DNA of 9,800 nucleotides from Kiritimatiellota bacterium (GCA_013151705.1 JAADHT010000185.1:1-9800); one strand, 5' to 3'. Shown: positions 1 through 6,859, numbered from the stretch's first letter. Made by a program: numbers and translations. The notes: generated by a model from the sequence alone, not told the origin.

Positions 1-328
1 CGGGGTCTGGCAGCAGATGGTGCGGATCCGGATGAATTTCGAGTTTTATCCATTCCATTCCGACGGTTTTAGCGAATCTCGCGATTCTCAAAGCCTCCTT
101 CGCGGTTCTAGCGCCGCTTGTGTTGAGCATTACCCTGGAGGAATCTCCTATGGCCGAGAGGATGTCGTCCTCCGGATTTTCGGCGTCGACTCTTTTCAGC
201 GCCACGGTGACGAGTTCCGTTCCGGATGCGGCTATCGCCTCGGTCAGTGCTTTTGGCGACGAGAATTTGCCCGTTCCGAGGAAAAGCCGCGACTTGAACG
301 CGGTTCCCGCTATCTCCAATTGTTTCAT
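1..328 (-). CDS. thiG: Thiazole synthase ThiG, 5' part only (runs off the left edge)
   Basis: ThiG condenses 1-deoxy-D-xylulose 5-phosphate, dehydroglycine (or iminoglycine) and the sulfur of ThiS thiocarboxylate into the thiazole phosphate moiety of thiamine; it is cytoplasmic. Reading the minus strand from the ATG at 328-326 gives 109 complete codons that follow the family closely: the N-terminal FKSRLFLGTGKF segment (residues 11-22), GTELVTVALKRVD (36-48), NTSGARTAKEALRIAR (69-84) and WIKLEI (93-98). Lys95 in the last motif corresponds to the Schiff-base lysine that binds the sugar phosphate. About 255 residues are usual for ThiG, so a little over half is missing beyond base 1. The start lies 18 bases after the stop of the upstream MORN-like gene, so both could share a transcript, although no functional link is evident. 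The Shine-Dalgarno sequence is weak (GGGA about 13 bases upstream). The family assignment is firm. Confidence 0.95.
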   Translation of the reverse strand, partial: MKQLEIAGTAFKSRLFLGTGKFSSPKALTEAIAASGTELVTVALKRVDAENPEDDILSAIGDSSRVMLNTSGARTAKEALRIARFAKTVGMEWIKLEIHPDPHHLLPDP

Positions 329-346
329 AACTAGAATTTTCCCAAC

Positions 347-1249
347 TTATTTTATCACTCTGCCGTTGGTGAATCGCCTGCGTTTTTTCACTCTGCCTGA
401 CACGTAATACGTTGTAACCATACCATCGAGAGCTCCATTGACGAAACGCCCCTCCATCTTAGTTTTGCCGTTCTTGTGGAAAAACTTGACTTCGCCGCTG
501 GGAACGCCGTTTTCGTAGTTGACGACCGACTCGACTTTTCCGTTCTCATAGAACATTATCTGTGTCCTATCCGGTTTCGAGTTTTTGAAGTTGAGTTTGG
601 ATCTGACTGCTCCCGATGGATAGTACAGAGTCGTCGGACCGTTTTTTCTGCCTCGTTTGTAAAGCGAAACTCCTTTCAGTTTACCGTTGGAATAGTATAG
701 CTTGCTGGTTCCCTCCTCACATCCATTTTTGAAAAAGCCCTCTCTTTCACTGAGCCCGGAGCGGAAGAATACTTTGCACATGCCGTTGAGCTTGCCGTTC
801 TTGAAGGAGAATGTGCGTTTCAATTCGCCGGTGTCGTGATAAAGTTTGTACACGCCGTCCGGAATGTCTCCCCGAAGCAGTTGGAACTCGCCGGCGTTCA
901 ACCATTTGCCGCGGCCCATTGTTTTGCCGTTTCGCATGAACACGTAAACGGGGTTGTTGTTTTCATCGTTCATCAAGGAGACGGAAAGATCGACATGCTC
1001 GAATATTATCCTGCCGTCCGCGCCGATGACCTTGTCCACTCGACTCTTGTCGAAGGAAAATGATTCGCCATCCTGCTCGAAAATGATGAAGCCATCCAAA
1101 ATCTTGATGTTGGATACGTCCCTGTATACGGTGCCGTCCGTGCGGCGGACCTCCTGCGCGTCCGCGAAACTAGCGAAAGCGAAGAGGCAAATCAGCGCCG
1201 CCGCGATTCCCGCGCGGCTCGTTGAGCGAAATGTCCATCCAGGTTTCAT
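347..1249 (-). CDS. Secreted protein with seven MORN_2-like repeats
   Basis: This 300-residue protein has a basic N-terminus followed by a hydrophobic stretch (residues 14-28) and an A-D-A site at 29-31, which suggests signal-peptidase I cleavage before Gln32. Residues 33-80 hold a DGTVY-x-DV...DGFIIFEQDGES segment. From Gly132 to the C-terminus there are seven consecutive units of 24 residues with the pattern G-x-x-K-x-[YF]-[YFH]-x-x-[NS]-G-[KE]-[LV]-K...[FY]-x-N-G, the hallmark of the MORN_2 (YwqK-type) repeat, which forms an elongated beta-hairpin structure. The protein is therefore probably periplasmic or surface-exposed and scaffolding or binding in nature, with no catalytic motif visible. 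'Antitoxin' labels that databases often attach to YwqK-type proteins are not supported here, as no toxin gene is adjacent. Only one ATG fits the signal peptide; its Shine-Dalgarno sequence is poor. thiG follows 18 bases downstream on the same strand. Confidence 0.88.
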   Translation of the reverse strand: MKPGWTFRSTSRAGIAAALICLFAFASFADAQEVRRTDGTVYRDVSNIKILDGFIIFEQDGESFSFDKSRVDKVIGADGRIIFEHVDLSVSLMNDENNNPVYVFMRNGKTMGRGKWLNAGEFQLLRGDIPDGVYKLYHDTGELKRTFSFKNGKLNGMCKVFFRSGLSEREGFFKNGCEEGTSKLYYSNGKLKGVSLYKRGRKNGPTTLYYPSGAVRSKLNFKNSKPDRTQIMFYENGKVESVVNYENGVPSGEVKFFHKNGKTKMEGRFVNGALDGMVTTYYVSGRVKKRRRFTNGRVIK

Positions 1250-1303
1250 ATCTGGAAGTTACACCGGCGTAATGAAGATTCAAGCGCTCGAAACGAATGA
1301 ATT

Positions 1304-1319
1304 CGCGGCAATGGCCGCG
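1304..1319. repeat. GC-rich perfect hairpin in divergent intergenic region
   Basis: CGCGGC and GCCGCG, 6-base arms, flank an AATG loop. It lies in what would be the leader of the MORN-like gene on the minus strand. No run of T follows on either strand, so it is not an intrinsic terminator. It may be a leader structure or simply a chance GC-rich dyad. Confidence 0.4.
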
Positions 1320-1352
1320 GCGGATTTCCGGAAGTGTTGTAACTCCCGTTGC

Positions 1353-1381
1353 TTGACTTCCACACGGATGGAAGTGATATT
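1353..1381 (+). promoter_or_regulatory. Candidate sigma70-type promoter of the transglutaminase gene
   Basis: TTGACT (1353-1358, five of six bases of the -35 consensus) is followed after 17 bases by GATATT (1376-1381, four of six bases of the -10). A start of transcription near 1388 would leave a leader of about 100 bases before the ATG at 1488. An alternative -10, TATTGT at 1378-1383, would need a 19-base spacer. The call rests on consensus match and position only. Confidence 0.45.
1356..1375. promoter_or_regulatory. Perfect dyad inside the promoter spacer, candidate operator
   Basis: ACTTCCA (1356-1362) and TGGAAGT (1369-1375) are exact reverse complements separated by six bases. The dyad overlaps the end of the -35 hexamer and fills the spacer of the candidate promoter, the place where a dimeric repressor or a MerR-type activator would bind. 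The regulator is unknown. Confidence 0.4.
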
Positions 1382-1389
1382 GTAGGGAA

Positions 1390-1407
1390 TGTTCGTATTT
1401 GCGAACA
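1390..1407. promoter_or_regulatory. Second perfect dyad just downstream of the -10, candidate operator
   Basis: TGTTCG (1390-1395) and CGAACA (1402-1407) are exact reverse complements with a six-base spacer. The centre is 33 bases from the centre of the dyad at 1356-1375, about three helical turns, so both would face the same side of the DNA. The half-sites differ from those of the first dyad, so a different regulator would be expected. The arms resemble LexA half-sites but the spacing does not match known LexA boxes. Confidence 0.35.
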
Positions 1408-1487
1408 GGAAACGGGAAGAGGGAAAATATATAACCGCGTCATTCTTGTTCCCTTCGGATCAAGAGTCCCGGATTTAGAGTGATTTT

Positions 1488-3884
1488 ATGGCTTGTTTAT
1501 TCAATATGATTGTGTACGGAATAGCCGTCGCCGCAGCGTTGTGGGAGCACGGACAGCCCGTTTTAACTTTAAGCGTGTTGGGTGTCATAGCGGTCTGTGT
1601 CGTGGCGAAGAGCGTGTTCCGCGGATTCCATGCCGCCGCGCGGTATGTTTTCACGATTCTTTTTCCGTTGCTTGGACTCGCTTGGCTCGTCTACCGTTTT
1701 TTGTCGCATGATCCGGCCGACAAATTCATCGTCGAGGCTTTGGCCGTCGCCGGAATAGGTTTTTTCTTCAACGAGCGTCCCAAAGAGCAGGGGTATCTGC
1801 TTTTGATATCCTCCGTGCTTTTCGCGTACGGGGCCGTGTTCCCGCGGGAGTCGCTGCTGTATATGACGGCGGCGTTTTTGTTCGTGCTGCTTCTGTTGTT
1901 TTATCTCACTCGACTCACGGCGATCAGCGCCGGAGGCGACAAGATGCTTTCATCGACGTCATTCAAAAAAGGATGGTGGTTGATGTCGTGCCATGGAATT
2001 ATGACGGTTGTCCTGGCGGGTTGCGTTTTCAGCGTTCTGCCGGTTTTCGACATGACCGACGTTGGATTCGTCACCTCCTCGTTTTCCACGAACAATGAAA
2101 ACCGGGCGCCGGAGAGTTTTCAAGCGTGGTTCAATCCACCACGTCTCCGAGAGGGAAAAAACGGCAAATGGGAGGCGAAAGGATCTTCGTATTTGAAAAT
2201 CGGAGAAAAAGGAACTCCCGTATCTTTGAAGTCCGGAAAATCCGTTATGAGCGTGTCGGGCGACGGCGGGGCGGCGCAACCGGGCGACAAACTCATTTTC
2301 CAAGTCGTGTCGGAGGCCAAACTCTATTGGCTGTGCCAGCTATACGACCACTACGACGGAAAGAAATGGACTCGCTCGAAAAAATTCAAAAAATCCAGAA
2401 ACGTCTCATCCTATTCCCTCTTCTCCTATTTCACCAGCATTCCCCAGGTTTTCAGCATAAAAAAATGGCGCTCGGCGGCGTTGCCGTCGGCCTTCGTGGC
2501 GTCGAGATATTCGATGAGCGATTACAAAAATTACGTTTCCTTGAAACGAACGTTCTACGGCGCTAGAATCGCGGATATGAGAAAACCGCCGCCACTTCCC
2601 TTCAACTACAGCGTTTTTTCCAGGGTGGTGGATTTGTCCGCCAAATCGAAAATCGCGAAGAATTTCTGGACGGAATCCCTCAAACCCGCGCATTTCACCA
2701 AAGTGCCTTCGGAGCTGATGTCCAAACGCCTCCGCGAACTCGCCGAGCGGCTTACGGCGGGAAAAAACGACGACTACACCAAAGCGATGGCGATAAGAGA
2801 CTATCTTAGAAAAAACTTTAAATACGAACAGTTCGCGCATCCGGTCCCGTTCGGCAGAGAGGCGGTGGACTACTTTCTTTTCGATCTGAAAAAAGGGCAT
2901 TGCGAATATTTCGCCGCTTCCATGACGGTTTTGGCTCGTTTGAATGGAATCCCCGCGAGAGTCGCGACCGGCTATTCGCCTGGAAATTACAACCTGTTCA
3001 AAAAGTGTTTCGAGGTTTACGAATACCATGCGCATGCCTGGAGCCAGGTTTTCGTCAAGGGGATCGGCTGGTTGACTTTCGACGCGTCCCCTCCCGGTTC
3101 CGTGGTCTCGCGAACGACTCCGGCGGCCGTGGCGGCGTTCAAGGACCCCTTCGGCGACGAATGGCGCGTCAAACCACCCGAATTGACGGAGAGAACGCAG
3201 AAATTGACACTTCACCCCAGATTGGCGTCTTCGAAAAAGAAGGACACCCGAGAAAAGCCGGTAAAATCGAAGATCAGCAAACTATTGCTGAGCATTCCGG
3301 TGGATAAAGAGGAGATCAGCGAGTCGTACGAGAAACTGAAACGAAAGCTGACCGGTGGAGAACGCGAAAAAACCTTCGCCGGATTCATAGATGGTTTGAA
3401 GAAAAATCTGCGAACATTTATGGCCGCGTTGAAACGGAGTTGGTGGGCGGCCGTCGATCTGGTTAAAAAATACGGATTGGTCGTATTGAGCATCGCCGCG
3501 GTTGTCGCGGCCGCGCTCTTTCTAGCGTATCCGCTTCTGCGGGCATTCATCAAAAAACGATTGACGAGGTCGATTTGCGACCGTTTGATGAAACGGGCCT
3601 CGAAACTCGTCGCGTCCAACCCGAGGCGTTGCGTCAAACTCTGCTACCTTGTCGTCCGCGACTCGCTGAACGTCGCCGGCTATCCGCGCGAACGCAACAT
3701 GGAGCTTTTTCAATACGGCAATTCTCTTGAAAACCTCGACGAGAACGCCCGCAAAGACATTCTTGTCATTTTTCTGCTGTTTTCAAAAAGCGCGTACAGC
3801 TTGGAGCCGATCACTCCGCGGGACTCCTTGGAGGCGCTCGAACGTCTGTCCAAGGTCAGAAATTCGCTCTTGAAAACAGCTTGA
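1488..3884 (+). CDS. TgpA-like transmembrane transglutaminase-like protein
   Basis: This 798-residue inner-membrane protein has the DUF3488 plus transglutaminase-core plan of Pseudomonas TgpA. About seven hydrophobic segments lie between residues 2 and 185. A large extracytoplasmic region follows, and within it the papain-like core around residues 430-540. The catalytic triad is readable: Cys472 in KKGHCEYFA, His516 in HAHAWSQVF and Asp532 in LTFDASPP. One more membrane helix (about 663-682) leads to a basic cytoplasmic tail of about 115 residues. TgpA relatives are thought to cleave or crosslink proteins on the outer face of the inner membrane; the substrate here is unknown. They usually sit beside MoxR-type ATPase and DUF58 genes, and neither is present here: the upstream neighbour is divergent and the downstream one is HPr. 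The ATG at 1488 has a weak Shine-Dalgarno sequence (GAG within TAGAGTG); the next in-frame ATG (1506) would shorten the first helix. Family assignment is firm, precise activity is not. Confidence 0.9.
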   Translation: MACLFNMIVYGIAVAAALWEHGQPVLTLSVLGVIAVCVVAKSVFRGFHAAARYVFTILFPLLGLAWLVYRFLSHDPADKFIVEALAVAGIGFFFNERPKEQGYLLLISSVLFAYGAVFPRESLLYMTAAFLFVLLLLFYLTRLTAISAGGDKMLSSTSFKKGWWLMSCHGIMTVVLAGCVFSVLPVFDMTDVGFVTSSFSTNNENRAPESFQAWFNPPRLREGKNGKWEAKGSSYLKIGEKGTPVSLKSGKSVMSVSGDGGAAQPGDKLIFQVVSEAKLYWLCQLYDHYDGKKWTRSKKFKKSRNVSSYSLFSYFTSIPQVFSIKKWRSAALPSAFVASRYSMSDYKNYVSLKRTFYGARIADMRKPPPLPFNYSVFSRVVDLSAKSKIAKNFWTESLKPAHFTKVPSELMSKRLRELAERLTAGKNDDYTKAMAIRDYLRKNFKYEQFAHPVPFGREAVDYFLFDLKKGHCEYFAASMTVLARLNGIPARVATGYSPGNYNLFKKCFEVYEYHAHAWSQVFVKGIGWLTFDASPPGSVVSRTTPAAVAAFKDPFGDEWRVKPPELTERTQKLTLHPRLASSKKKDTREKPVKSKISKLLLSIPVDKEEISESYEKLKRKLTGGEREKTFAGFIDGLKKNLRTFMAALKRSWWAAVDLVKKYGLVVLSIAAVVAAALFLAYPLLRAFIKKRLTRSICDRLMKRASKLVASNPRRCVKLCYLVVRDSLNVAGYPRERNMELFQYGNSLENLDENARKDILVIFLLFSKSAYSLEPITPRDSLEALERLSKVRNSLLKTA

Positions 3885-3897
3885 AGCGTGATATGTT
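3870..3897 (+). promoter_or_regulatory. Weak candidate promoter for the HPr gene
   Basis: TTGAAA (3870-3875) and TATGTT (3892-3897) stand 16 bases apart across the end of the transglutaminase gene and could give the HPr gene its own transcript with a leader of about 110 bases. The match is modest (five and four of six bases), and read-through from the upstream gene is equally possible. Confidence 0.25.
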
Positions 3898-3909
3898 CCC
3901 TTTTTTCGT

Positions 3910-3930
3910 GTTTCGCGGATCGCGGGAAAC
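3910..3930. repeat. Intercistronic hairpin before the HPr gene
   Basis: GTTTCGCG (3910-3917) can pair with CGC and GAAAC (3921-3923, 3926-3930) around a GAT loop, with a two-base bulge in the 3' arm. No T-run follows, so intrinsic termination is unlikely. A processing or stability element is possible but unproven. Confidence 0.35.
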
Positions 3931-3946
3931 ATCCTGAAATCGGAAA

Positions 3947-3959
3947 TTCGAATATCGAA
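3947..3959. repeat. Short perfect dyad before the HPr gene
   Basis: TTCGA and TCGAA flank ATA. It lies 55 bases upstream of the HPr start and could be a small operator, but with 5-base arms chance is a fair explanation. Confidence 0.25.
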
Positions 3960-4013
3960 ACGCGGAAAAACACTTTTTCACGCATACGCACGCGCGTATT
4001 TCGGAGCTACCGT

Positions 4014-4295
4014 ATGATAGAGAAAACAGTGACTGTAAAAAACGCCGCTGGCATACATTGCAGACCTTCGAGCGAGATAATGATGGTCGTGCAGCAATAC
4101 CCGGACTGCGAATTTCATTTGAAATCAACCAAGGGCGACTCGGACTTGTCCAGCATTCTGTCGCTTATCGTTCTCGCTTTAGGGAAAGGCGATGAAGTGA
4201 CGCTCGCGGTGGAAGGCGGACGAGAGGAAGATGCGTGCGAAAAAGTCGCCGGACTTTTCGAGTACGAGTTCGATTTCCCGCCGCGGGAATCGTGA
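4014..4295 (+). CDS. HPr-family phosphocarrier protein
   Basis: HPr accepts a phosphoryl group from enzyme I at a histidine and passes it to sugar-specific EIIA proteins, or acts as a regulator when phosphorylated on a serine. This 93-residue protein has the family length (85-90) and both landmarks: GIHCRPS around His15, the active-site histidine with Arg17 and Pro18 kept, and SSILSLIVLALGKGDEV, in which Ser47 aligns with regulatory Ser46 of Bacillus HPr (one residue is inserted before it). Cys16 replaces the usual alanine next to the histidine. The ATG at 4014 is chosen because GGAG lies 7 bases upstream and the protein then starts like other HPrs. An in-frame upstream ATG at 3888 would add 42 residues with no family resemblance. 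No enzyme I, EII component or HPr kinase is visible in the window, so it could also be a divergent regulatory HPr. Its place between membrane genes is unexplained. Confidence 0.92.
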   Translation: MIEKTVTVKNAAGIHCRPSSEIMMVVQQYPDCEFHLKSTKGDSDLSSILSLIVLALGKGDEVTLAVEGGREEDACEKVAGLFEYEFDFPPRES

Positions 4296-4323
4296 GAAAA
4301 CATAAAATCCATCGTTCAGACTT

Positions 4324-4352
4324 TTGCGATTGGCTCAAAGGATTTGGATATT
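4324..4352 (+). promoter_or_regulatory. Weak candidate promoter of the ABC-transporter operon
   Basis: TTGCGA (4324-4329) and GATATT (4347-4352) are 17 bases apart, the same spacing and the same -10 variant as the candidate promoter before the transglutaminase gene. Each hexamer matches the consensus at four of six bases. It would give the downstream genes a leader of about 75 bases. Confidence 0.25.
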
Positions 4353-4353
4353 G

Positions 4354-4378
4354 AATCGAGTCACCGCGTGATCGGATT
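4354..4378. repeat. Imperfect dyad in the leader of the envelope-protein gene
   Basis: AATC (4354-4357) pairs with GATT (4375-4378), and GTCAC (4360-4364) with GTGAT (4368-4372, one G-T pair) around a CGC loop, with a two-by-two internal loop. A second small stem, GGCG-AAGT-CGCC at 4387-4398, follows and ends 8 bases before the first ribosome-binding site. They might form a leader RNA that limits translation, or one of them might be an operator. Confidence 0.35.
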
Positions 4379-4434
4379 AAGTTCAAGGCGAAGTCGCCAA
4401 ACAATAGGTGGAGAGTATGTGGAGGTTTGTCGGT

Positions 4435-6840
4435 ATGATTGCGTTCACGGTCGATAAAAAAGCGCGGATTCCAACGTTGCTTGCTTTTTTCACGCTTTTC
4501 TCCATATTGTCGTTCGCCTCGGAACTTCCTTCCGTCGATCGACCGTCCCTCCGTTTCGGATCGTCTCCGAGAATGGCGCGCGACTCCTGGGCCACCCTCT
4601 CTTTCAGATTGAACAATCCCACAACGAATCCCGTGGAGCTTGAAGTGAGGATGGTGGACAAGATACGCGACGCTATCTATCAGCGGAACATATTCTCGGC
4701 CGTGGTCACGGTTCCTCCCGGAACGCGCGTCAACTACCGCACTCTAGTCAAACCCGAAGAGTCGGAGGAGTACCAACTAGACCTTTTCCTGGATGGTAGG
4801 CAAATTAGTTCGTCATCCTCTTTTCTCACGAGTATGATCACGGGATCGGCCAGGCAGATTCCCGTTTTGAACGACTCGGACGAATCCCTGGGGGCGTTCG
4901 CCATCACTCCCGCGTTCAAGGGTGTTCTCTATTCGGCGCCGGTATTCTCTCCGGTGCCGTTCGAGCAATGGGAGATGCTGGACAGATGCCCCGTGATACT
5001 GATGGTGAGACCAGATTTCTCCAGATATTCGGAAGCGAACTTTCGAGCCGTAATGAACTATGTCCGGCAAGGCGGGTGTTTGGTTTTCGCCGATCCAATC
5101 GCTCTGCTTTCGGCGATGGACACTCCGCTCGCCGAGTTGTTGCCGGTCAAACCTTTGAAACTCAGAAAAGTTAGGCGGTTGAACTCTTTTACGGAACGCT
5201 TCAAAGGATTTGAAAATTTCAGGGGAGAGGTGGATTTTCTCGAAACAGCGCCGGTGGGCGACGGATTGACGCTTTTAAGCGAGAACGAACACCCGGTGAT
5301 CCGCGTCAAACGCTACGGTTTGGGCAGAGTCGTGTTTTCCGCCGTGCCGATACGAGCGGACGCGTACGTCTCGAAGGATCAATGGCTTGACGTGTTCAAA
5401 TTCTTCATCTCCCATCAAAAACTCAGGAACGACACCACATTCATCAAATCGGCTCTGGACCAAATGACCGGTTTCTCCGTGCCGCGGATGGAATCCGTCA
5501 GAAATATGTTTCTCGTTTATTTTCTTTTGCTCGCCATTCCGCTTTCTTTGGGTTTTTTCCTGAAAAAGACGGGGTTGGCTTGGCTGGCGGCTGGGGTCGT
5601 GTCCATCTTTTTCATGTTTTATTTTTTGGAGAAAGCTACTTCCGGCGGGTCGTCCAAAACGAAGAAAAAGGACGGTCTGTTCGTCTCATTCATCCAAATC
5701 CAAACTCCGGGTGATTTCACGGGGACGCCTTCCAATGCTTTTTTCGGACTTTTGTCGCCTTACGACAATACGACGACGTTGCGGGCCGAGAATCACTCGA
5801 CCGTGCTTTCCGCTCTTCCTTTGCCGGAAAACAGAATGATGATAATGATGCAGGGATTCGGAATGTCCAAATCCCCCCCGACGCAAGTGCGCCGTGTCAA
5901 CGGTGTGCCTGAATTGCCGGAAATGCACTTGGCTACGAATGCCTCAAGACAGTTCTACGCGGGTTTTTCCAAGGTCGCGGGTTTGGAGTCGGACTCATTT
6001 AGCCTTCCGGAAATCGAGTATACCGACGAGGGATTCGTGTTCAAACCGTGGAAATTACCCGAGGGCATGAAGGTTGCGAGCGCGTGGGTACAATTCGCGG
6101 ACTCCGTGATTCCGCTGAAAATCGACGGGGACGAAATAATCCAATCCACTGGAACTTCCCTGTTTGACTCCGACACTATAACCACGGCGGTGAGAAATCT
6201 TCTGGAAAAAGGTTGGAAGCACTCTTCTCCGATTCTTTTTATCGCCGGCCAAACGAAAAAATCGCCGTTGCGTTTTGCTGAAAACGCGATAGCGCACGGT
6301 TTGAAAGTGACGGCGTTGCCAATTCGTCAGATCGCCGCATCCAAAATCGTCAGAGCGCCCGGCGAATCCATCACGATTTGCGCCGGGGACACGGCCTCCA
6401 GGATGATTATGAATGGAAACGAAATCAAACCGAACATCGTCTCGCGCAGCGACTCGGAATATTTGTTCAGATTCGAGTTGCCTCCGTTTTTCAGCGCCAT
6501 GCGCCCGACCGAGATCGAAGTCGAACTGCGATACGCGAACAGCGGAAACAATATCATACTGGAGCCTAGCGTCTTCATCGGACGAACTCTCCAGAAAAAA
6601 TTCATCAAGAGCTCTGAATTAAAAGGAGTTAAAACCGGATCGCATGTGTGGGTTTTCAAAAACGCTTCCGGCGTGTTCAGCGATTTCCCGGGACGGGGCG
6701 TGGTGGCGTTGAAGGCTAAATTGAAAAACACCCGTCTGCCGATGGGCGCCCGACTGAAAGCCAACACTTGGACGGTTGAAAAACTCAAGATATCCGTGAA
6801 GGGGGAAATGCCGCCGAAGGCCGTCAAAACCTGGTTCTAA
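4435..6840 (+). CDS. Large membrane-anchored envelope protein with GATase-like domain, ABC-transporter associated
   Basis: I do not recognise a named family for the whole 801-residue protein. With the ATG at 4435, a basic N-terminus and a hydrophobic stretch (13-28, ending SFAS before Glu30) form a signal peptide. Then come a beta-rich segment (about 45-135), and a Rossmann-like stretch resembling class I glutamine-amidotransferase/DUF4350-type domains (about 155-310: VILMVRPDFSRYSEANFRAVMNYV, GGCLVFADP, YGLGRVVFSAVP). I see no catalytic triad. Two adjacent helices (357-375 and 380-398) joined by basic KKTG follow, then a long beta-rich domain (400-801) that topology places outside the cytoplasm. 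The start is uncertain: GTG 4408, ATG 4417 (AGGTGG 5 bases upstream) and ATG 4435 (GGAGG 9 bases upstream) are all in frame; I prefer 4435 for the strongest ribosome-binding site and best signal peptide. The ATPase and permease genes follow, which suggests an accessory subunit like GldG of GldAFG systems. Confidence 0.72.
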   Translation: MIAFTVDKKARIPTLLAFFTLFSILSFASELPSVDRPSLRFGSSPRMARDSWATLSFRLNNPTTNPVELEVRMVDKIRDAIYQRNIFSAVVTVPPGTRVNYRTLVKPEESEEYQLDLFLDGRQISSSSSFLTSMITGSARQIPVLNDSDESLGAFAITPAFKGVLYSAPVFSPVPFEQWEMLDRCPVILMVRPDFSRYSEANFRAVMNYVRQGGCLVFADPIALLSAMDTPLAELLPVKPLKLRKVRRLNSFTERFKGFENFRGEVDFLETAPVGDGLTLLSENEHPVIRVKRYGLGRVVFSAVPIRADAYVSKDQWLDVFKFFISHQKLRNDTTFIKSALDQMTGFSVPRMESVRNMFLVYFLLLAIPLSLGFFLKKTGLAWLAAGVVSIFFMFYFLEKATSGGSSKTKKKDGLFVSFIQIQTPGDFTGTPSNAFFGLLSPYDNTTTLRAENHSTVLSALPLPENRMMIMMQGFGMSKSPPTQVRRVNGVPELPEMHLATNASRQFYAGFSKVAGLESDSFSLPEIEYTDEGFVFKPWKLPEGMKVASAWVQFADSVIPLKIDGDEIIQSTGTSLFDSDTITTAVRNLLEKGWKHSSPILFIAGQTKKSPLRFAENAIAHGLKVTALPIRQIAASKIVRAPGESITICAGDTASRMIMNGNEIKPNIVSRSDSEYLFRFELPPFFSAMRPTEIEVELRYANSGNNIILEPSVFIGRTLQKKFIKSSELKGVKTGSHVWVFKNASGVFSDFPGRGVVALKAKLKNTRLPMGARLKANTWTVEKLKISVKGEMPPKAVKTWF

Positions 6841-6843
6841 TCC

Positions 6844-6859
6844 CCCTGCTTGAACAGGG
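6844..6859. repeat. Small intercistronic hairpin before the ABC ATPase gene
   Basis: CCCTG and CAGGG flank a six-base CTTGAA loop in the 41-base gap between the envelope-protein and ATPase genes. Without a following T-run it is not a terminator. It may stabilise or cut the mRNA between the two genes, or have no function. Confidence 0.3.

Noticed and set aside
347..1249. Toxin-antitoxin module built on the YwqK-like repeats
   Set aside because: The protein is secreted, and the neighbours are thiG and a divergent transglutaminase; no toxin candidate is visible.
1390..1407. LexA (SOS) box reading of TGTTCG-N6-CGAACA
   Set aside because: Half-sites resemble TGTTC/GAACA, but the spacing is N8 between those half-sites, whereas the described verrucomicrobial LexA motif has N4 and the Bacillus type has the opposite orientation. 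No SOS gene is adjacent.
1246..1443. 65-residue minus-strand frame overlapping the MORN-like start
   Set aside because: Low-complexity Ser/Pro/Arg composition, no ribosome-binding site or family similarity, and it covers the promoter-like region.
2406..3215. 269-residue minus-strand frame inside the transglutaminase gene
   Set aside because: It is antisense to a clearly conserved catalytic core, rich in Arg and Phe/Gly, with no recognisable family; a shadow of plus-strand codon bias.
3910..3930. Intrinsic terminator of the transglutaminase gene
   Set aside because: The hairpin is not followed by a T-run on either strand; the T6 run lies upstream of it.
3888..4013. Longer HPr start at ATG 3888, adding 42 residues
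   Set aside because: The extra residues have no HPr similarity, the ATG at 4014 has a well-spaced GGAG, and the shorter protein puts the active histidine at the usual position 15.
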